Positions 50,243 to 61,058 are shown, numbered from the stretch's first letter. The stretch: 64,000 nucleotides of DNA from Streptomyces hyaluromycini (GCF_002217755.1 NZ_BCFL01000016.1:540319-604318), one strand, 5' to 3'. Program-made: numbers and translations. The notes: generated from the letters alone by a model not told the origin.

Positions 50243-51046
50243 ATGACCGACACCGACAACACCGCGGCCCTGCTGGCCGCCTACGACGCGCAGATGCGCG
50301 CCGTCCAGCCCGTCCCCGCGCCCGGGATCACCTACGAACACGACGGCCCCGCCCTCCGGGTCGTCGGCCAGCACCGCGGCTTCGTGACCGGGCCGCGCGA
50401 CTGGGGCGGCGTGCGCGGCCCCGAGCTGGACGCGCTGATCGCCCGGCAGCGGGACTTCTTCGCGGCGCGCGGCGAGGCGGTGGAGTGGAAGACGCGCGGG
50501 CACGACGAGCCGGCGGATCTGCCCGACCGGCTGCGCGCGGCGGGCTTCGTGCCCGAGCCACGGGAGACGGTCGTGATCGCCCTGGTCGAGGACCTGGCCG
50601 TACCGACCCCCGGCCTCCCCCCGGAGGTGACCCTGCGCCGGGTCACCGCCGACGCGGACCTGGACCGGATCGCCGCGCTGGAGACCGCGGTGTGGGGCGA
50701 GGACATGACGTGGATCGCCGGGTACCTGAGGGGCCGGCTCGCGGTGGACCCGGACGGCACCGAGATCTACGTCGCCGAGGCGGCCGGGGAGGTCGTCTCG
50801 GCGGCCTGGGTGGCCTTCCGGCCCGGCACCGACTTCGCCATGCTGCTGGGCGGCTCCACGCTGGCCGAGTGGCGCGGCAGGGGCATCTACCGCGCGCTGG
50901 TGGCCCTCCGGGCGACCCGCGCGGCAACCCGGAACGCCCCCTACCTCCTCGTGGAGGCCTCGGACGACAGCGCCCCGATCCTGAAACGCCTGGGCTTCAC
51001 AGCGGTGACGACAACAACGCCGTACGTCTGGGCCCCGGCCCACTGA
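50243..51046 (+). CDS. GNAT-family N-acetyltransferase
   Basis: A 267-aa protein starting MTDTDNTAALLAAYDAQMRA. The GNAT fold is in the C-terminal half: VTLRRVTADADLDRIAALET, VYVAEAAGEVVSAAW-type strands, then LAEWRGRGIYRALVALRATR, which holds the acetyl-CoA loop (Q/R-x-x-G-x-G/A form R-G-R-G-I-Y), and LKRLGFTAV. The N-terminal 100 residues may be a degenerate second GNAT domain. Substrate unknown. It diverges from lon. Confidence 0.88.
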   Translation: MTDTDNTAALLAAYDAQMRAVQPVPAPGITYEHDGPALRVVGQHRGFVTGPRDWGGVRGPELDALIARQRDFFAARGEAVEWKTRGHDEPADLPDRLRAAGFVPEPRETVVIALVEDLAVPTPGLPPEVTLRRVTADADLDRIAALETAVWGEDMTWIAGYLRGRLAVDPDGTEIYVAEAAGEVVSAAWVAFRPGTDFAMLLGGSTLAEWRGRGIYRALVALRATRAATRNAPYLLVEASDDSAPILKRLGFTAVTTTTPYVWAPAH

Positions 51047-51047
51047 A

Positions 51048-51186
51048 ACGCGCCCCAAAGGGGCGCGGGGCTGTATTCGATATGCGGCTACCGCCGCGAG
51101 GGCGCGACCAGCCACGACGATGCCACCCCGGCCCGCAGCGCGCCCCAAAGGGGCGCGGGGAACTGCGCGACCAGCCACGACGATGC
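51048..51186 (+). repeat. GC-rich intergenic repeat, copy 5 (two in tandem)
   Basis: Two tandem family members: GCGCCCCAAAGGGGCGC appears at about 51050 and again at about 51143, each followed by family sequence ending CGACCAGCCACGACGATG. It fills the first third of the 395-bp gap 51047-51441; the remainder shows no gene. Confidence 0.8.
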
Positions 51187-51441
51187 CGCACCCGGCAACC
51201 GCCCGGCACCCACTACGGCGAGTGGCCCCGGCAGGCCCGGCACCGCCAAACAACGCCGTCGGCGCTGAGCACCGTTGCGGCGGGAAGAGAAGAAGGGCCG
51301 GTATCCGCCCTCCAATGCGACTGCCATGACTCCGCAAGGGCATCGCCACACCCCCGCAACGCAACTCACAGGAAAAGAGCCGAAACTGCCAGCAGATTCA
51401 CAGTGAACGGCGGCGGCACACAACGGGGCTCGGGGGAAAAC

Positions 51442-52950
51442 ATGGGTGAGAAGCAGCCGACGCCCAAGCGGCCGGCACGGCGCACCGTGCTCACCGGCGC
51501 CGCCGTCGTCGCGGCCGGCGCCGCCGTCCCGTTGACCCTGCGGGCCGTGGACGACGACGGGGCCGGCTCCCCCGCCCCCGCCCGCACCGCCCCCGCCGCC
51601 CCCGCCGCGAGCCGCCCCCCGGCGTCGTCGGCGTCCTCGGCCTCGCCCCTCCCCCGCACCGACCCGCGCCCCAACATCCTCCTGGTCCTCACCGACGACC
51701 AGCCGAAGGAGACGGACTGGGCGATCCGCCGTACCGCCGACTGGCTGGGCGGGCAGGGGGTGACCTTCGCTCGGGCGCATGCCAACACCCCGCTCTGCGC
51801 GCCCTCCCGAGCCTCGATCATGTCGGGGCGGTACGCGCACCACCACGGCGTCCTCGACACCCGCCACCCGTACCACCTCGACCAGCACACCACCGTGCAG
51901 CGCCAGTTGCACGAGGCCGGCTACCGCACCGGGCTGTTCGGCAAGTACCTCAACTACTGGCACACCGGCGACAACCCGCCGCACTTCGACGAGTGGCTCC
52001 TCCAGGAACCGGTGGCGTACTACAACGGCCACTACAACGACAACGGCACGGTCCGGAACATCCCCGGCTACGACACCCACGTCATCAGGGACCGCACCCT
52101 CGCCTTCATCGACGAATCGCGCACCGACACCCGGCCCTGGTTCGCGTACGTCGCCACCCGCAGCGCGCACGAACTCAACATCCCGGAGCGGAAGTACGCG
52201 CACGCGCGCGTGCCGGAGTGGCCGGGCCGGCCCTCCGTCTACGAGGGCGACAAGAGCGACAAGCCGCCGTTCCTGCGCACGGCGAAGCACACGTACGACC
52301 AGGGAAAGGCGCTGCGCGGGCGCCAGTTGCGCACCCTGCTGTCGGTGGACGACGCGATGCGGGACTTCCAGGACAAGCTGCGTGCGCTGGGGCAGCTGGA
52401 GAACACGCTCGTGCTGTTCACCAGCGACCACGGGCTGTGCTGGGCGGACCACGGCTGGCTGCGCAAGTCGGTGCCGTACCGGCCGAGTCTGGAGGTGCCG
52501 TTCTGGCTGTCCTGGCCGGCGCACGGCCTGGGCCGGGGCACCGTCGACGACCGGCTCACCGGCCATGTCGACATCGCCCCGACCTTCCTGGACGCGGCCG
52601 GCATCACCCCGGACACCCCGCACGACGGCCACTCGCTCCTCGACCCCCGCAACGACCGCGACCTGCTCCTCGCCGAGTGGTGGTGGAACCGGCAGGACCA
52701 GGAGCCGATCCACACCTGGGCCACTCACGTCGGCAGGTCCACGCAGTACACGGAGTACTACCGCACCCGCCTCGATGGGCAGGGCCGGCCCACGCAGGGC
52801 GACGGCGCGGTCCTCTTCCGCGAGTTCTACGACCTGGCCGCCGACCCGTACCAGCTCACCAACCGCCTGCACGGCGCCACGGCCGAACAGGAAGCGGCCC
52901 TCGGCGTCCCGGAGTCGGCGAAGAGCCTGGCGGCGGCGCGGCGCGCGTGA
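51442..52950 (+). CDS. Tat-exported sulfatase
   Basis: A 502-aa protein with a twin-arginine signal (R13-R14 in ARRTVLTGAAVVAAGAA) and a Pro/Ala/Ser linker to about residue 75. The sulfatase core has D85-D86 metal ligands (LVLTDDQ) and C119 in LCAPSRAS, the C-x-P-S-R site turned to formylglycine by a maturase. SDHGLCWADHGW is the second metal site. It hydrolyses sulfate esters outside the cell; substrate unknown. Tat export fits folding before export. The last codons lie inside a 29-bp tandem repeat. Confidence 0.93.
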   Translation: MGEKQPTPKRPARRTVLTGAAVVAAGAAVPLTLRAVDDDGAGSPAPARTAPAAPAASRPPASSASSASPLPRTDPRPNILLVLTDDQPKETDWAIRRTADWLGGQGVTFARAHANTPLCAPSRASIMSGRYAHHHGVLDTRHPYHLDQHTTVQRQLHEAGYRTGLFGKYLNYWHTGDNPPHFDEWLLQEPVAYYNGHYNDNGTVRNIPGYDTHVIRDRTLAFIDESRTDTRPWFAYVATRSAHELNIPERKYAHARVPEWPGRPSVYEGDKSDKPPFLRTAKHTYDQGKALRGRQLRTLLSVDDAMRDFQDKLRALGQLENTLVLFTSDHGLCWADHGWLRKSVPYRPSLEVPFWLSWPAHGLGRGTVDDRLTGHVDIAPTFLDAAGITPDTPHDGHSLLDPRNDRDLLLAEWWWNRQDQEPIHTWATHVGRSTQYTEYYRTRLDGQGRPTQGDGAVLFREFYDLAADPYQLTNRLHGATAEQEAALGVPESAKSLAAARRA

Positions 52951-53015
52951 GTGTCCGGGCGGCGGCGCGGCGCGCGTGAGTGGTCAGGCGGCGGCGCGGC
53001 GCGCCTGAGTGGTCA
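52929..53015 (+). repeat. Three tandem 29-bp repeats across the sulfatase stop
   Basis: The unit begins GGCGGCGGCGCGGCGCGC and ends TGAGTG(G)TCA/CCG; copies start at 52929, 52958 and 52987. The first copy codes for the last residues and stop of the sulfatase, and the third runs up to the stop of the convergent rhomboid-like gene. It is a recent slippage product, not CRISPR. Confidence 0.85.
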
Positions 53016-53840
53016 GGCGGCGACGGCGAGGGCCGGGTCCTGGGCCGGGTCCTGGGCCCGCTCCCGCCGCCAGCGTCGTACCACCGGCCAGAGCCCGGTC
53101 CCGATGGCCAGCGCGATCAGGTGCCCCCAGTCGGTCATCGGGTCCTGGAAGGCGATGAGGTCGGTGACGAGGCTGTAGCCGACCAGCGCGAGCAACGGCC
53201 AGCGCAGCCAGGGGGCCAGGAGACCGGAGAGCGCACCGATGCTGGCGGCCACGCCGAAGCTGATGCCGTAGTCGAGACGGTGCAGGGAGGTGTCGGGGAG
53301 GCGGCCGACCAGGACCGCGAGACCGACCGGGATCTCGGTCGCGAGGGTCGCCAGGACATGGCCCGTCAGGAAGACGAGGATCGCGCGGGCACCGCCTATC
53401 CGCCGCTCCAGCGCGGTCAGGACGAGCACGAAGGCCAGCGCGAACGGCGACAGCAGCCCGCCCGCGATCCACAGCGCGCTGGCCAGCAGGACGAAGACCG
53501 GGGTACGCAGCAGATGGGCGACATCGGTGCTGGAGTCCTGGTAGAGCGTGTCCAGCAGGCCGGGACTCGCGTAGCTCGCGAAGAGCGAGGTGAGGGCCAG
53601 GATCGCCGTGTAGGCGAAGGTGACCGGGGTGCCGGTGGGGGTGGGGAGCAGCCGCCAGGGCAGCAGCCGCCGGGCCATCGGGCGCCAGAGGTACGGACGG
53701 AGGGCGGGGCGGGCCGTCTCCGGCGCGGGGGCCGCGACCGGGCCGCGCTGGCGCGGTACGCCGTCGAGCAGGGCGGCGACGTCCCCGGCGGGAAGGGGCT
53801 CGGGCGTGGGCGTCGCTGCGGCCCTCACGGTCCGTTCCAC
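53013..53840 (-). CDS. Rhomboid-like membrane protein
   Basis: 275 aa from GTG at 53840, which follows GGAAGGAG. About six membrane helices are seen from residue ~65 to 250 (VTFAYTAILALTSLFASY, VFVLLASALWIAGGLLSP, AILVFLTGHVLATLATE). The layout matches the 'rhomboid-like' family of actinobacteria. The Ser in the GxSx motif is not clearly present: DYGISFGVAASIGALSG has G-x-S-F-G, with a possible His in GHVLAT and GHLIALAIG, so activity is uncertain. The N-terminus is Pro/Ala-rich. Confidence 0.75.
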   Translation of the reverse strand: MERTVRAAATPTPEPLPAGDVAALLDGVPRQRGPVAAPAPETARPALRPYLWRPMARRLLPWRLLPTPTGTPVTFAYTAILALTSLFASYASPGLLDTLYQDSSTDVAHLLRTPVFVLLASALWIAGGLLSPFALAFVLVLTALERRIGGARAILVFLTGHVLATLATEIPVGLAVLVGRLPDTSLHRLDYGISFGVAASIGALSGLLAPWLRWPLLALVGYSLVTDLIAFQDPMTDWGHLIALAIGTGLWPVVRRWRRERAQDPAQDPALAVAA

Positions 53841-54094
53841 GGTGAGGCGCTCCTTCCGTTTCACCCCACCCTTCGCCGTCCCACGAGCCGCTGTCTGTGA
53901 CCGGGGCCACCCGGGGGACGATTCACAGGATTTTCTGAAGAACCAAGAGGGGTCACGAGGAACCATACGAGCCGTATCCGGTCACCCCTGGGCGCGAAGC
54001 GCCGGACGGCCCCTCGAACGGGTGACACCCGTGCGGCTGCCCGCCACCCGTAATTCGCGTGGCCGCAAAGCCCTGTTGGGGCAGGATGGCCGCC

Positions 54095-54811
54095 ATGACC
54101 AGCTCAGCCTCCGCGAGCTCCGCGGCCTCCGCGTACGCCGGTTCCCCTGGTTCCCCTGTGGTCCTGGACCGGCGCGACGGGCCGTACGGCGAGGTGGTGC
54201 TGCGCAGACACGGCGAACTCCTGCAGATCATCGCCAACGGCTGCTTCCTGATGGACACCTCCGACGGGCGCTCGGAACGGTTGCTCGTGGACGCCGCCCG
54301 CCAGGCGCTGGACGGGCGGAGCGAGCCGGCGGTGCTGATCGGCGGGCTGGGCGTCGGGTTCTCGCTCGCCCATGCCGCACAGGACCCCCACTGGGGGCGG
54401 ATCACGGTCGTGGAGCGGGAGGCGGCGGTCGTCGACTGGCACCGGGACGGCCCGCTCTCGGCGCTCTCCGCCCGCGCGTTCGCCGATCCGCGCACTACGA
54501 TCGTCCAGAGAGATCTCGTCACTTACGTCAATGAGACATCGGACACGTTCGACGCACTGTGCCTGGACATCGACAACGGCCCCGGCTGGACCGTCGACAA
54601 GGGCAACGAGGGGCTCTACTCACCGGCCGGACTCGCGGGCTGCGCAAGGGTGTTGAGGCCGGGCGGGGTACTGGCCGTATGGTCGGCGCAGCCCTCCGCG
54701 GAATTCGAAGAATCCTTGCGGAATGCCGGGTTCAAGCAGGTGCGTACCGAAGAGATCCCGGTTGCCCGGGGCGTTCCGGACGTCGTTCACCTTGCCGTCC
54801 GCCCTGGATAG
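54095..54811 (+). CDS. Spermidine-synthase-like methyltransferase-fold protein
   Basis: A 238-aa protein; ATG at 54095 chosen with AGGATGG upstream. The Rossmann-fold S-adenosyl binding pattern is AVLIGGLGVGFSLAHA, ITVVEREAAVVDWH, then DALCLDIDNGPGWTV and RVLRPGGVLAVWSAQP. Such short members are often annotated as spermidine synthase but lack its N-terminal beta domain; true polyamine activity is doubtful. It stands alone upstream of the two-component genes. Confidence 0.78.
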   Translation: MTSSASASSAASAYAGSPGSPVVLDRRDGPYGEVVLRRHGELLQIIANGCFLMDTSDGRSERLLVDAARQALDGRSEPAVLIGGLGVGFSLAHAAQDPHWGRITVVEREAAVVDWHRDGPLSALSARAFADPRTTIVQRDLVTYVNETSDTFDALCLDIDNGPGWTVDKGNEGLYSPAGLAGCARVLRPGGVLAVWSAQPSAEFEESLRNAGFKQVRTEEIPVARGVPDVVHLAVRPG

Positions 54812-54921
54812 CGAGTGCGCCTCCTGTCACCGTAATGTGCATCCCTGACGCGGATCATTCAAGCGTCAATCGCAGTCATGGGATCACCCCACTGGTTCCG
54901 GAAAGCACACAGGGGCGGGCG

Positions 54922-55662
54922 ATGGAGCAGACACACACCTCGCACAACGGCACGGCCACGGCGACTCCGGGCGCCCAGCGCCGGGTTCTGGTCGTCGAGG
55001 ACGACCCCACGATCGTCGACGCCATCGCGGCCCGCCTGCGCGCCGAGGGGTTCCTCGTGCAAACGGCGGGCGACGGTCCGGCGGCCGTCGACACCGCCGA
55101 GGCCTGGCAGCCCGACCTGCTGATCCTCGACATCATGCTGCCCGGCTTCGACGGTCTGGAGGTCTGCCGGCGCGTGCAGGCCGCGCGGCCGGTGCCGGTG
55201 CTGATGCTCACCGCGCGGGACGACGAGACCGACATGCTGGTCGGCCTCGGGGTCGGCGCCGACGACTACATGACCAAGCCGTTCTCCATGCGGGAACTGG
55301 CGGCGCGCGTGCACGTACTGCTGCGGCGGGTCGAGCGGGCGGCCATCGCGGCCTCCACCCCGCGCTCGGGCATCCTGCGCCTCGGCGAGCTGGAGATCGA
55401 CCACGCACAGCGCCGGGTCCGGGTACGCAGCGAGGACGTCCACCTCACCCCCACCGAGTTCGACCTCCTGGTGTGCCTGGCGAACACCCCGCGCGCAGTG
55501 CTCTCCCGTGAGCAGCTGCTCGCCGAGGTGTGGGACTGGGCGGACGCCTCCGGCACCCGCACGGTCGACAGCCACATCAAGGCGCTGCGCCGGAAGATCG
55601 GCGCCGAGCGGATCCGCACCGTGCACGGTGTGGGCTACGCCCTGGAGACACCGACGCCATGA
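54922..55662 (+). CDS. OmpR/PhoB-type response regulator
   Basis: A 246-aa protein with a receiver domain (phosphoacceptor D70 in LILDIMLPG; acidic pair at E26-D27-D28; K119 in YMTKPF) and a winged-helix DNA-binding domain ending ALRRKIGAERIRTVHGVGYAL. It is coupled to the kinase gene by an ATGA overlap. It is a transcription factor activated by phosphorylation; targets unknown. Confidence 0.95.
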   Translation: MEQTHTSHNGTATATPGAQRRVLVVEDDPTIVDAIAARLRAEGFLVQTAGDGPAAVDTAEAWQPDLLILDIMLPGFDGLEVCRRVQAARPVPVLMLTARDDETDMLVGLGVGADDYMTKPFSMRELAARVHVLLRRVERAAIAASTPRSGILRLGELEIDHAQRRVRVRSEDVHLTPTEFDLLVCLANTPRAVLSREQLLAEVWDWADASGTRTVDSHIKALRRKIGAERIRTVHGVGYALETPTP

Positions 55663-56768
55663 GCGGGGGGCCGGCCGGACCGAGAGGCCCCGGGGAGGAG
55701 CCCTGGGGCGCCGTACGCCCGTTCTCGATCAAGACCAAGCTGGGCGCGCTCGTCGTCGTCTCGGTACTGATCACCACCGGTCTGTCGATCGTCGCGGTGC
55801 ACACCAAGACGGAGCTGCGCTTCATCACGGTCTTCTCGATGATCGCCACACTGTTGATAACGCAGTTCGTGGCGCATTCGCTCACCGCGCCGCTGGACGA
55901 CATGAACGCGGTCGCCCGGTCGATATCGCAGGGCGACTACACGCGCCGGGTGCGGGAGAACCGCCGGGACGAGCTGGGCGACCTGGCCGAGACGATCAAC
56001 GTCATGGCCGACGAGCTGGAGGCCCAGGACCGCCAGCGCAAGGAGCTGGTCGCGAACGTCTCGCACGAGCTGCGCACGCCCATCGCGGGCCTGCGGGCCG
56101 TCCTGGAGAACGTCGTCGACGGCATCGCCGAGCCGGACACCGAGACCATGCGCACGGCGCTGAAGCAGACCGAGCGCCTCGGGCGCCTGGTCGAGACCCT
56201 CCTCGACCTGTCCCGGCTCGACAACGGCGTCGTCCCCCTGCGGCAGCGCCGTTTCGAGGTGTGGCCGTACCTCTCGGGCGTGCTGAAGGAGGCCAACATG
56301 GTCGCCGGGGCGCGCGGGGGCATGACCTCGGGCTCCGGGAACCACACCCGTACCGACGTCCATCTGCACCTCGACGTCTCCCCGCCCGAGCTGACCGCGC
56401 ACGCCGACCCGGAGCGCATCCACCAGGTCGTGGCGAACCTCATCGACAACGCGGTCAAGCACAGCCCGGCGCACGGCCGGGTGACCGTGAAGGCGCGGCG
56501 CGGGCCGCAGCCGGAGTCGCTGGAGCTGGAGATCCTGGACGAGGGCCCGGGCATCCCGCGCTCGGAGTGGCACCGCGTCTTCGAGCGCTTCAACCGCGGC
56601 GCCGTACGGCGGCCGCACGGACCGGGCAGCGACGGCGGCACCGGACTCGGGCTGGCGATCGCCCGGTGGGCGGTGGATCTGCACGGCGGCCGGATCGGCG
56701 TGGCCGAATCCGAGCGGGGCTGCAGGATTATCGTCACTCTCCCGGGGCTTTCCTCCGTTCCAAGTTGA
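55659..56768 (+). CDS. Sensor histidine kinase, partner of the preceding regulator
   Basis: A 369-aa protein with two membrane helices close together (about 29-48 and 56-75), so almost no extracytoplasmic sensor; it likely senses within the membrane. HAMP segment DDMNAVARSISQGDYTRRV; H136 in VSHELRTPIAG; HATPase with NLIDNAVKHSP, DEGPGIP and GGTGLGLAIARWAVDLHGG. It phosphorylates the OmpR-type regulator encoded before it. Confidence 0.95.
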   Translation: MSGGPAGPRGPGEEPWGAVRPFSIKTKLGALVVVSVLITTGLSIVAVHTKTELRFITVFSMIATLLITQFVAHSLTAPLDDMNAVARSISQGDYTRRVRENRRDELGDLAETINVMADELEAQDRQRKELVANVSHELRTPIAGLRAVLENVVDGIAEPDTETMRTALKQTERLGRLVETLLDLSRLDNGVVPLRQRRFEVWPYLSGVLKEANMVAGARGGMTSGSGNHTRTDVHLHLDVSPPELTAHADPERIHQVVANLIDNAVKHSPAHGRVTVKARRGPQPESLELEILDEGPGIPRSEWHRVFERFNRGAVRRPHGPGSDGGTGLGLAIARWAVDLHGGRIGVAESERGCRIIVTLPGLSSVPS

Positions 56769-57094
56769 CGTAAAGTTCGATCCGGAGCCTCAAGATCCAT
56801 CTGTGGTCCGCACGGCCGTCCGCACAGCCGGACACGTGTGATCAGGTGCGGCACCCGCGCGTGTCGGGCCGGGTGCCGGGGCGAGGTGATCACCGGCGGT
56901 GCGGAGCCATGCCCGGTTCCGTCCTCTCACAGCGCAACCGCGTTTGTTTCCCGCCATATCAAGCCCTGAAACACGGTTTTCGGTGTGACTTACGCGACGA
57001 TGAACCGGCCCGACCTGACCTTCGCGGTCTTGGAGGCGTAGCCTTTATTCCCGCTGTCCATAACCTTGTGAAGCGGAAGAGGGCGGTTGCCGCC
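56769..57094. other. Upstream region of kgd, no gene seen
   Basis: 326 bp without a supported gene. An open frame extends kgd upstream, but its translation has no family likeness before the SPQSPSNSS start. A GTG at 57068 ([13 protein letters not shown]) is the main alternative start. Confidence 0.4.
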
Positions 57095-60000
57095 GTGTCG
57101 CCACAGTCCCCCAGTAACTCGAGCATCTCGACCGACGCAGACCAAGCGGGCAAGAACCCCGCAGCCGCGTTCGGACCGAACGAGTGGCTCGTCGACGAGA
57201 TCTATCAGCAGTACCTCCAGGACCCGAATTCGGTAGACCGAGCCTGGTGGGACTTCTTCGCCGACTACAAGCCGGGGGCGCCCGCCGCCTCGGCTCCGGC
57301 GGGTACCGCGGCCGCGGGGGCCGCGGGCACCACCTCCACGACACCCGCGCCGGCCCAGCCGGCGGCTCCGGCGCCCGTCGCGGCCGCGCCCGTCGCCCAG
57401 GCGCCCGCCGCGCCCGCTCCGGTCGCGCCTGCCGCTCCGCAGGCCGCAGCGCCCGCGAAGCCGGCCGCCGCCCCGGCTCCGGCCGCCGCGAAGCCGGCCG
57501 CCGCTGCCGCGAAGGCCGCGCCCGCCGCCGCGGCGCCCGACGGTCCCGACCTGGTCACCCTGCGTGGTCCCGCCGCCGCCGTCGCGAAGAACATGAGCGC
57601 CTCGCTGGACGTGCCGACCGCCACCTCGGTCCGCGCGGTCCCGGTGAAGCTGCTGTTCGACAACCGCATCGTCATCAACAACCACCTCAAGCGCGCCCGG
57701 GGCGGGAAGATCTCCTTCACGCACCTGATCGGCTTCGCGATGGTGCAGGCCCTCAAGGCCATGCCGTCGATGAACTACTCGTTCGCGGAGAAGGACGGCA
57801 AGCCGACCCTGGTCAAGCCGCCGCACGTGAACTTCGGCCTGGCCATCGACCTGGTGAAGCCCAACGGCGACCGCCAGCTCGTCGTGGCCGGCATCAAGAA
57901 GGCCGAGACGCTGAACTTCTTCGAGTTCTGGCAGGCCTACGAGGACATCGTCCGTCGCGCCCGCGACAACAAGCTGACGATGGACGACTTCACCGGCGTC
58001 ACGGTCTCCCTGACCAACCCCGGCGGCCTCGGCACCGTCCACTCGGTCCCGCGTCTGATGCCCGGCCAGTCGGTCATCATGGGCGTCGGCTCCATGGACT
58101 ACCCCGCGGAGTTCCAGGGCACCAGCCAGGACACCCTGAACAAGCTCGGCATCTCGAAGGTCATGACGCTCACGTCGACCTACGACCACCGGGTCATCCA
58201 GGGCGCCGCCTCCGGCGAGTTCCTGCGCGGCGTCGCGAACCTCCTCCTCGGCGAGAACGGCTTCTACGACGACATCTTCGAGGCCCTGCGCATCCCGTAC
58301 GAGCCGGTCCGCTGGCTGCGGGACATCGACGCCTCCCACGACGACGACGTCACGAAGGCCGCCCGCGTCTTCGAGCTGATCCACTCCTACCGGGTCCGCG
58401 GCCACGTCATGGCCGACACCGACCCGCTGGAGTACAAGCAGCGCAAGCACCCCGACCTGGACATCACCGAGCACGGCCTCACCCTGTGGGACCTGGAGCG
58501 CGAGTTCGCGGTCGGCGGCTTCGCCGGCAAGTCGATGATGAAGCTGCGCGACATCCTCGGCGTGCTGCGCGACTCGTACTGCCGCACCACCGGCATCGAG
58601 TTCATGCACATCCAGGACCCCAAGCAGCGCAAGTGGATCCAGGACCGCGTGGAGCGCCCGCACTCCAAGATGGAGCGCGAGGAGCAGCTGCGGATCCTGC
58701 GCCGCCTGAACGCGGCGGAGGCCTTCGAGACCTTCCTGCAGACGAAGTACGTCGGCCAGAAGCGCTTCTCCCTGGAGGGCGGCGAGTCCGTCATCCCGCT
58801 GCTCGACGCGGTGATCGACTCCGCGGCCGAGTCCCGCCTGGACGAGGTCATCATCGGCATGGCCCACCGCGGCCGCCTGAACATCCTCGCGAACATCGTC
58901 GGCAAGTCGTACGCCCAGATCTTCCGCGAGTTCGAGGGCAACCTCGACCCGAAGTCGATGCACGGCTCCGGCGACGTGAAGTACCACCTGGGCGCCGAGG
59001 GCACCTTCACCGGCCTGGACGGCGAGCAGATCAAGGTCTCGCTGGCCGCCAACCCGTCCCACCTGGAGACGGTCGACCCGGTCATCGAGGGCATCGCCCG
59101 CGCCAAGCAGGACATCATCAACAAGGGCGGCACGGACTTCACGGTCCTGCCGGTCGCGCTGCACGGCGACGCGGCCTTCGCGGGCCAGGGCGTGGTGGCC
59201 GAGACCCTGAACATGTCGCAGCTGCGCGGCTACCGCACCGGCGGCACGGTCCACATCGTCATCAACAACCAGGTCGGCTTCACCGCCGCCCCGGAGTCCT
59301 CGCGCTCCTCGATGTACGCGACCGACGTGGCCCGCATGATCGAGGCCCCGATCTTCCACGTGAACGGCGACGACCCCGAGGCCGTCGTGCGCGTCGCGCG
59401 TCTGGCCTTCGAGTTCCGCCAGGCGTTCAACAAGGACGTGGTGATCGACCTCATCTGCTACCGCCGCCGCGGTCACAACGAGTCGGACAACCCGGCCTTC
59501 ACCCAGCCGCTGATGTACGACCTGATCGACAAGAAGCGCTCGGTGCGCAAGCTCTACACCGAGTCCCTGATCGGTCGCGGCGACATCACCCTGGAAGAGG
59601 CCGAGCAGGCCCTGCAGGACTACCAGGGCCAGCTGGAGAAGGTCTTCACGGAGGTCCGCGAGGCCACCTCGCAGCCGACCGCCGCGGACGCCCACGAGCC
59701 GCAGGACGGCTTCCCGGTGGCCGTGCCGACGGCGATCTCCACGGAGGCCGTCAAGCGCATCGCCGAGTCCCAGGTCAACATCCCGGACTACTTCACCGTC
59801 CACCCGCGTCTGCTGCCGCAGCTGCAGCGCCGGGCGGCGATGATCGAGGACGGCACGATCGACTGGGGCATGGGCGAGACCCTCGCCATCGGCTCGCTGC
59901 TGATGGAGGGCACCCCGGTGCGCCTCTCCGGCCAGGACTCCCAGCGCGGCACCTTCGGCCAGCGCCACGCGGTCCTGATCGACCGGGAGACGGGCGCGGA

Positions 60001-60907
60001 CTACACCCCGCTCCTCTACCTGTCCGAGGACCAGGCCCGCTACAACGTCTACAACTCGCTGCTCTCCGAGTACGCGGTGATGGGCTTCGAGTACGGCTAC
60101 TCGCTGGCCCGTCCGGACGCGCTGGTGATGTGGGAGGCGCAGTTCGGTGACTTCACCAACGGCGCCCAGTCGGTCATCGACGAGTACATCTCGGCGGCGG
60201 AGCAGAAGTGGGGCCAGACCAGTGGCGTCACCCTCCTCCTCCCGCACGGCTACGAGGGCCAGGGCCCGGACCACTCCTCGGCCCGCATCGAGCGCTTCCT
60301 GCAGCTGTGCGCGCAGAACAACATGACGGTCGCGATGCCGACCCTCCCCTCGAACTACTTCCACCTCCTGCGGTGGCAGGTGCACAACCCGCACCACAAG
60401 CCGCTGGTCGTCTTCACCCCGAAGTCGATGCTGCGCCTCAAGGCGGCGGCCTCGAAGGCGGAGGAGTTCACGAGCGGGCAGTTCCGCCCCGTCATCGGCG
60501 ACGCCTCGGTCGACCCGGCCGCGGTCCGCAAGGTCGTCTTCTGCACCGGCAAGGTCTACTACGACCTTGAGGCCGAGCGGCAGAAGCGCGGTGTCACGGA
60601 CACGGCGATCATCCGTCTGGAGCGCCTGTACCCGCTGCCGGGTGCGGAGCTCCAGGCCGAGGTCAACAAGTACCCGAACGCCGAGAAGTACCTGTGGACC
60701 CAGGAGGAGCCGGCGAACCAGGGTGCCTGGCCGTTCATCGCGCTCAACCTGATCGACCACCTGGACCTGGCGGTCGGCGCCGACGTCCCGGCCGGCGAGC
60801 GCCTGCGCCGCATCTCCCGCCCGCACTCCTCGTCCCCGGCGGTGGGTTCGGCCAAGCGCCACCAGGCCGAGCAGGAGCAGCTGGTGCGCGAGGTCTTCGA
60901 GGCCTAG
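57095..60907 (+). CDS. kgd: Multifunctional 2-oxoglutarate decarboxylase / dehydrogenase E1-E2 (Kgd/SucA)
   Basis: A 1270-aa actinobacterial fusion. It starts [20 protein letters not shown], with the small E1 N-terminal helix motif [20 protein letters not shown], then a long Ala/Pro linker (about 55-150) and an E2-type succinyltransferase domain ending [16 protein letters not shown] (catalytic His). The thiamine-diphosphate E1 part follows with GMAHRGRLN, a GDD-x-EAV ThDP loop, and the C-terminal [20 protein letters not shown]. It makes succinyl-CoA in the TCA cycle together with a dihydrolipoyl dehydrogenase and lipoylated E2, and can decarboxylate 2-oxoglutarate. A terminator follows. Confidence 0.96.
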   Translation: MSPQSPSNSSISTDADQAGKNPAAAFGPNEWLVDEIYQQYLQDPNSVDRAWWDFFADYKPGAPAASAPAGTAAAGAAGTTSTTPAPAQPAAPAPVAAAPVAQAPAAPAPVAPAAPQAAAPAKPAAAPAPAAAKPAAAAAKAAPAAAAPDGPDLVTLRGPAAAVAKNMSASLDVPTATSVRAVPVKLLFDNRIVINNHLKRARGGKISFTHLIGFAMVQALKAMPSMNYSFAEKDGKPTLVKPPHVNFGLAIDLVKPNGDRQLVVAGIKKAETLNFFEFWQAYEDIVRRARDNKLTMDDFTGVTVSLTNPGGLGTVHSVPRLMPGQSVIMGVGSMDYPAEFQGTSQDTLNKLGISKVMTLTSTYDHRVIQGAASGEFLRGVANLLLGENGFYDDIFEALRIPYEPVRWLRDIDASHDDDVTKAARVFELIHSYRVRGHVMADTDPLEYKQRKHPDLDITEHGLTLWDLEREFAVGGFAGKSMMKLRDILGVLRDSYCRTTGIEFMHIQDPKQRKWIQDRVERPHSKMEREEQLRILRRLNAAEAFETFLQTKYVGQKRFSLEGGESVIPLLDAVIDSAAESRLDEVIIGMAHRGRLNILANIVGKSYAQIFREFEGNLDPKSMHGSGDVKYHLGAEGTFTGLDGEQIKVSLAANPSHLETVDPVIEGIARAKQDIINKGGTDFTVLPVALHGDAAFAGQGVVAETLNMSQLRGYRTGGTVHIVINNQVGFTAAPESSRSSMYATDVARMIEAPIFHVNGDDPEAVVRVARLAFEFRQAFNKDVVIDLICYRRRGHNESDNPAFTQPLMYDLIDKKRSVRKLYTESLIGRGDITLEEAEQALQDYQGQLEKVFTEVREATSQPTAADAHEPQDGFPVAVPTAISTEAVKRIAESQVNIPDYFTVHPRLLPQLQRRAAMIEDGTIDWGMGETLAIGSLLMEGTPVRLSGQDSQRGTFGQRHAVLIDRETGADYTPLLYLSEDQARYNVYNSLLSEYAVMGFEYGYSLARPDALVMWEAQFGDFTNGAQSVIDEYISAAEQKWGQTSGVTLLLPHGYEGQGPDHSSARIERFLQLCAQNNMTVAMPTLPSNYFHLLRWQVHNPHHKPLVVFTPKSMLRLKAAASKAEEFTSGQFRPVIGDASVDPAAVRKVVFCTGKVYYDLEAERQKRGVTDTAIIRLERLYPLPGAELQAEVNKYPNAEKYLWTQEEPANQGAWPFIALNLIDHLDLAVGADVPAGERLRRISRPHSSSPAVGSAKRHQAEQEQLVREVFEA

Positions 60908-60924
60908 GCCTCCGGCACGCGGTG

Positions 60925-60959
60925 AAGGGCCCGGTCCCCGTTGCGGGGGCCGGGCCCTT
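60925..60959 (+). terminator. Terminator of kgd
   Basis: AAGGGCCCGGTCCCC pairs with GGGGGCCGGGCCCTT around GTTGC, 18 nt after the stop codon. Confidence 0.85.
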
Positions 60960-61058
60960 GCGGCATCTCCCGCTCGTGATCCGACGCGCGAACCCGGGAC
61001 ATTAGGCTGGTAGGAACCCGTCAACGGGCACCGACACAGGTTCGCAGGAGAGCAACCC

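Noticed and set aside
52929..53015. Possible CRISPR array
   Set aside because: The 29-bp units are directly adjacent with no spacers and no cas genes nearby.
54095..54811. Genuine polyamine biosynthesis gene
   Set aside because: It has the Rossmann half only and no polyamine operon partner; kept as spermidine-synthase-like.
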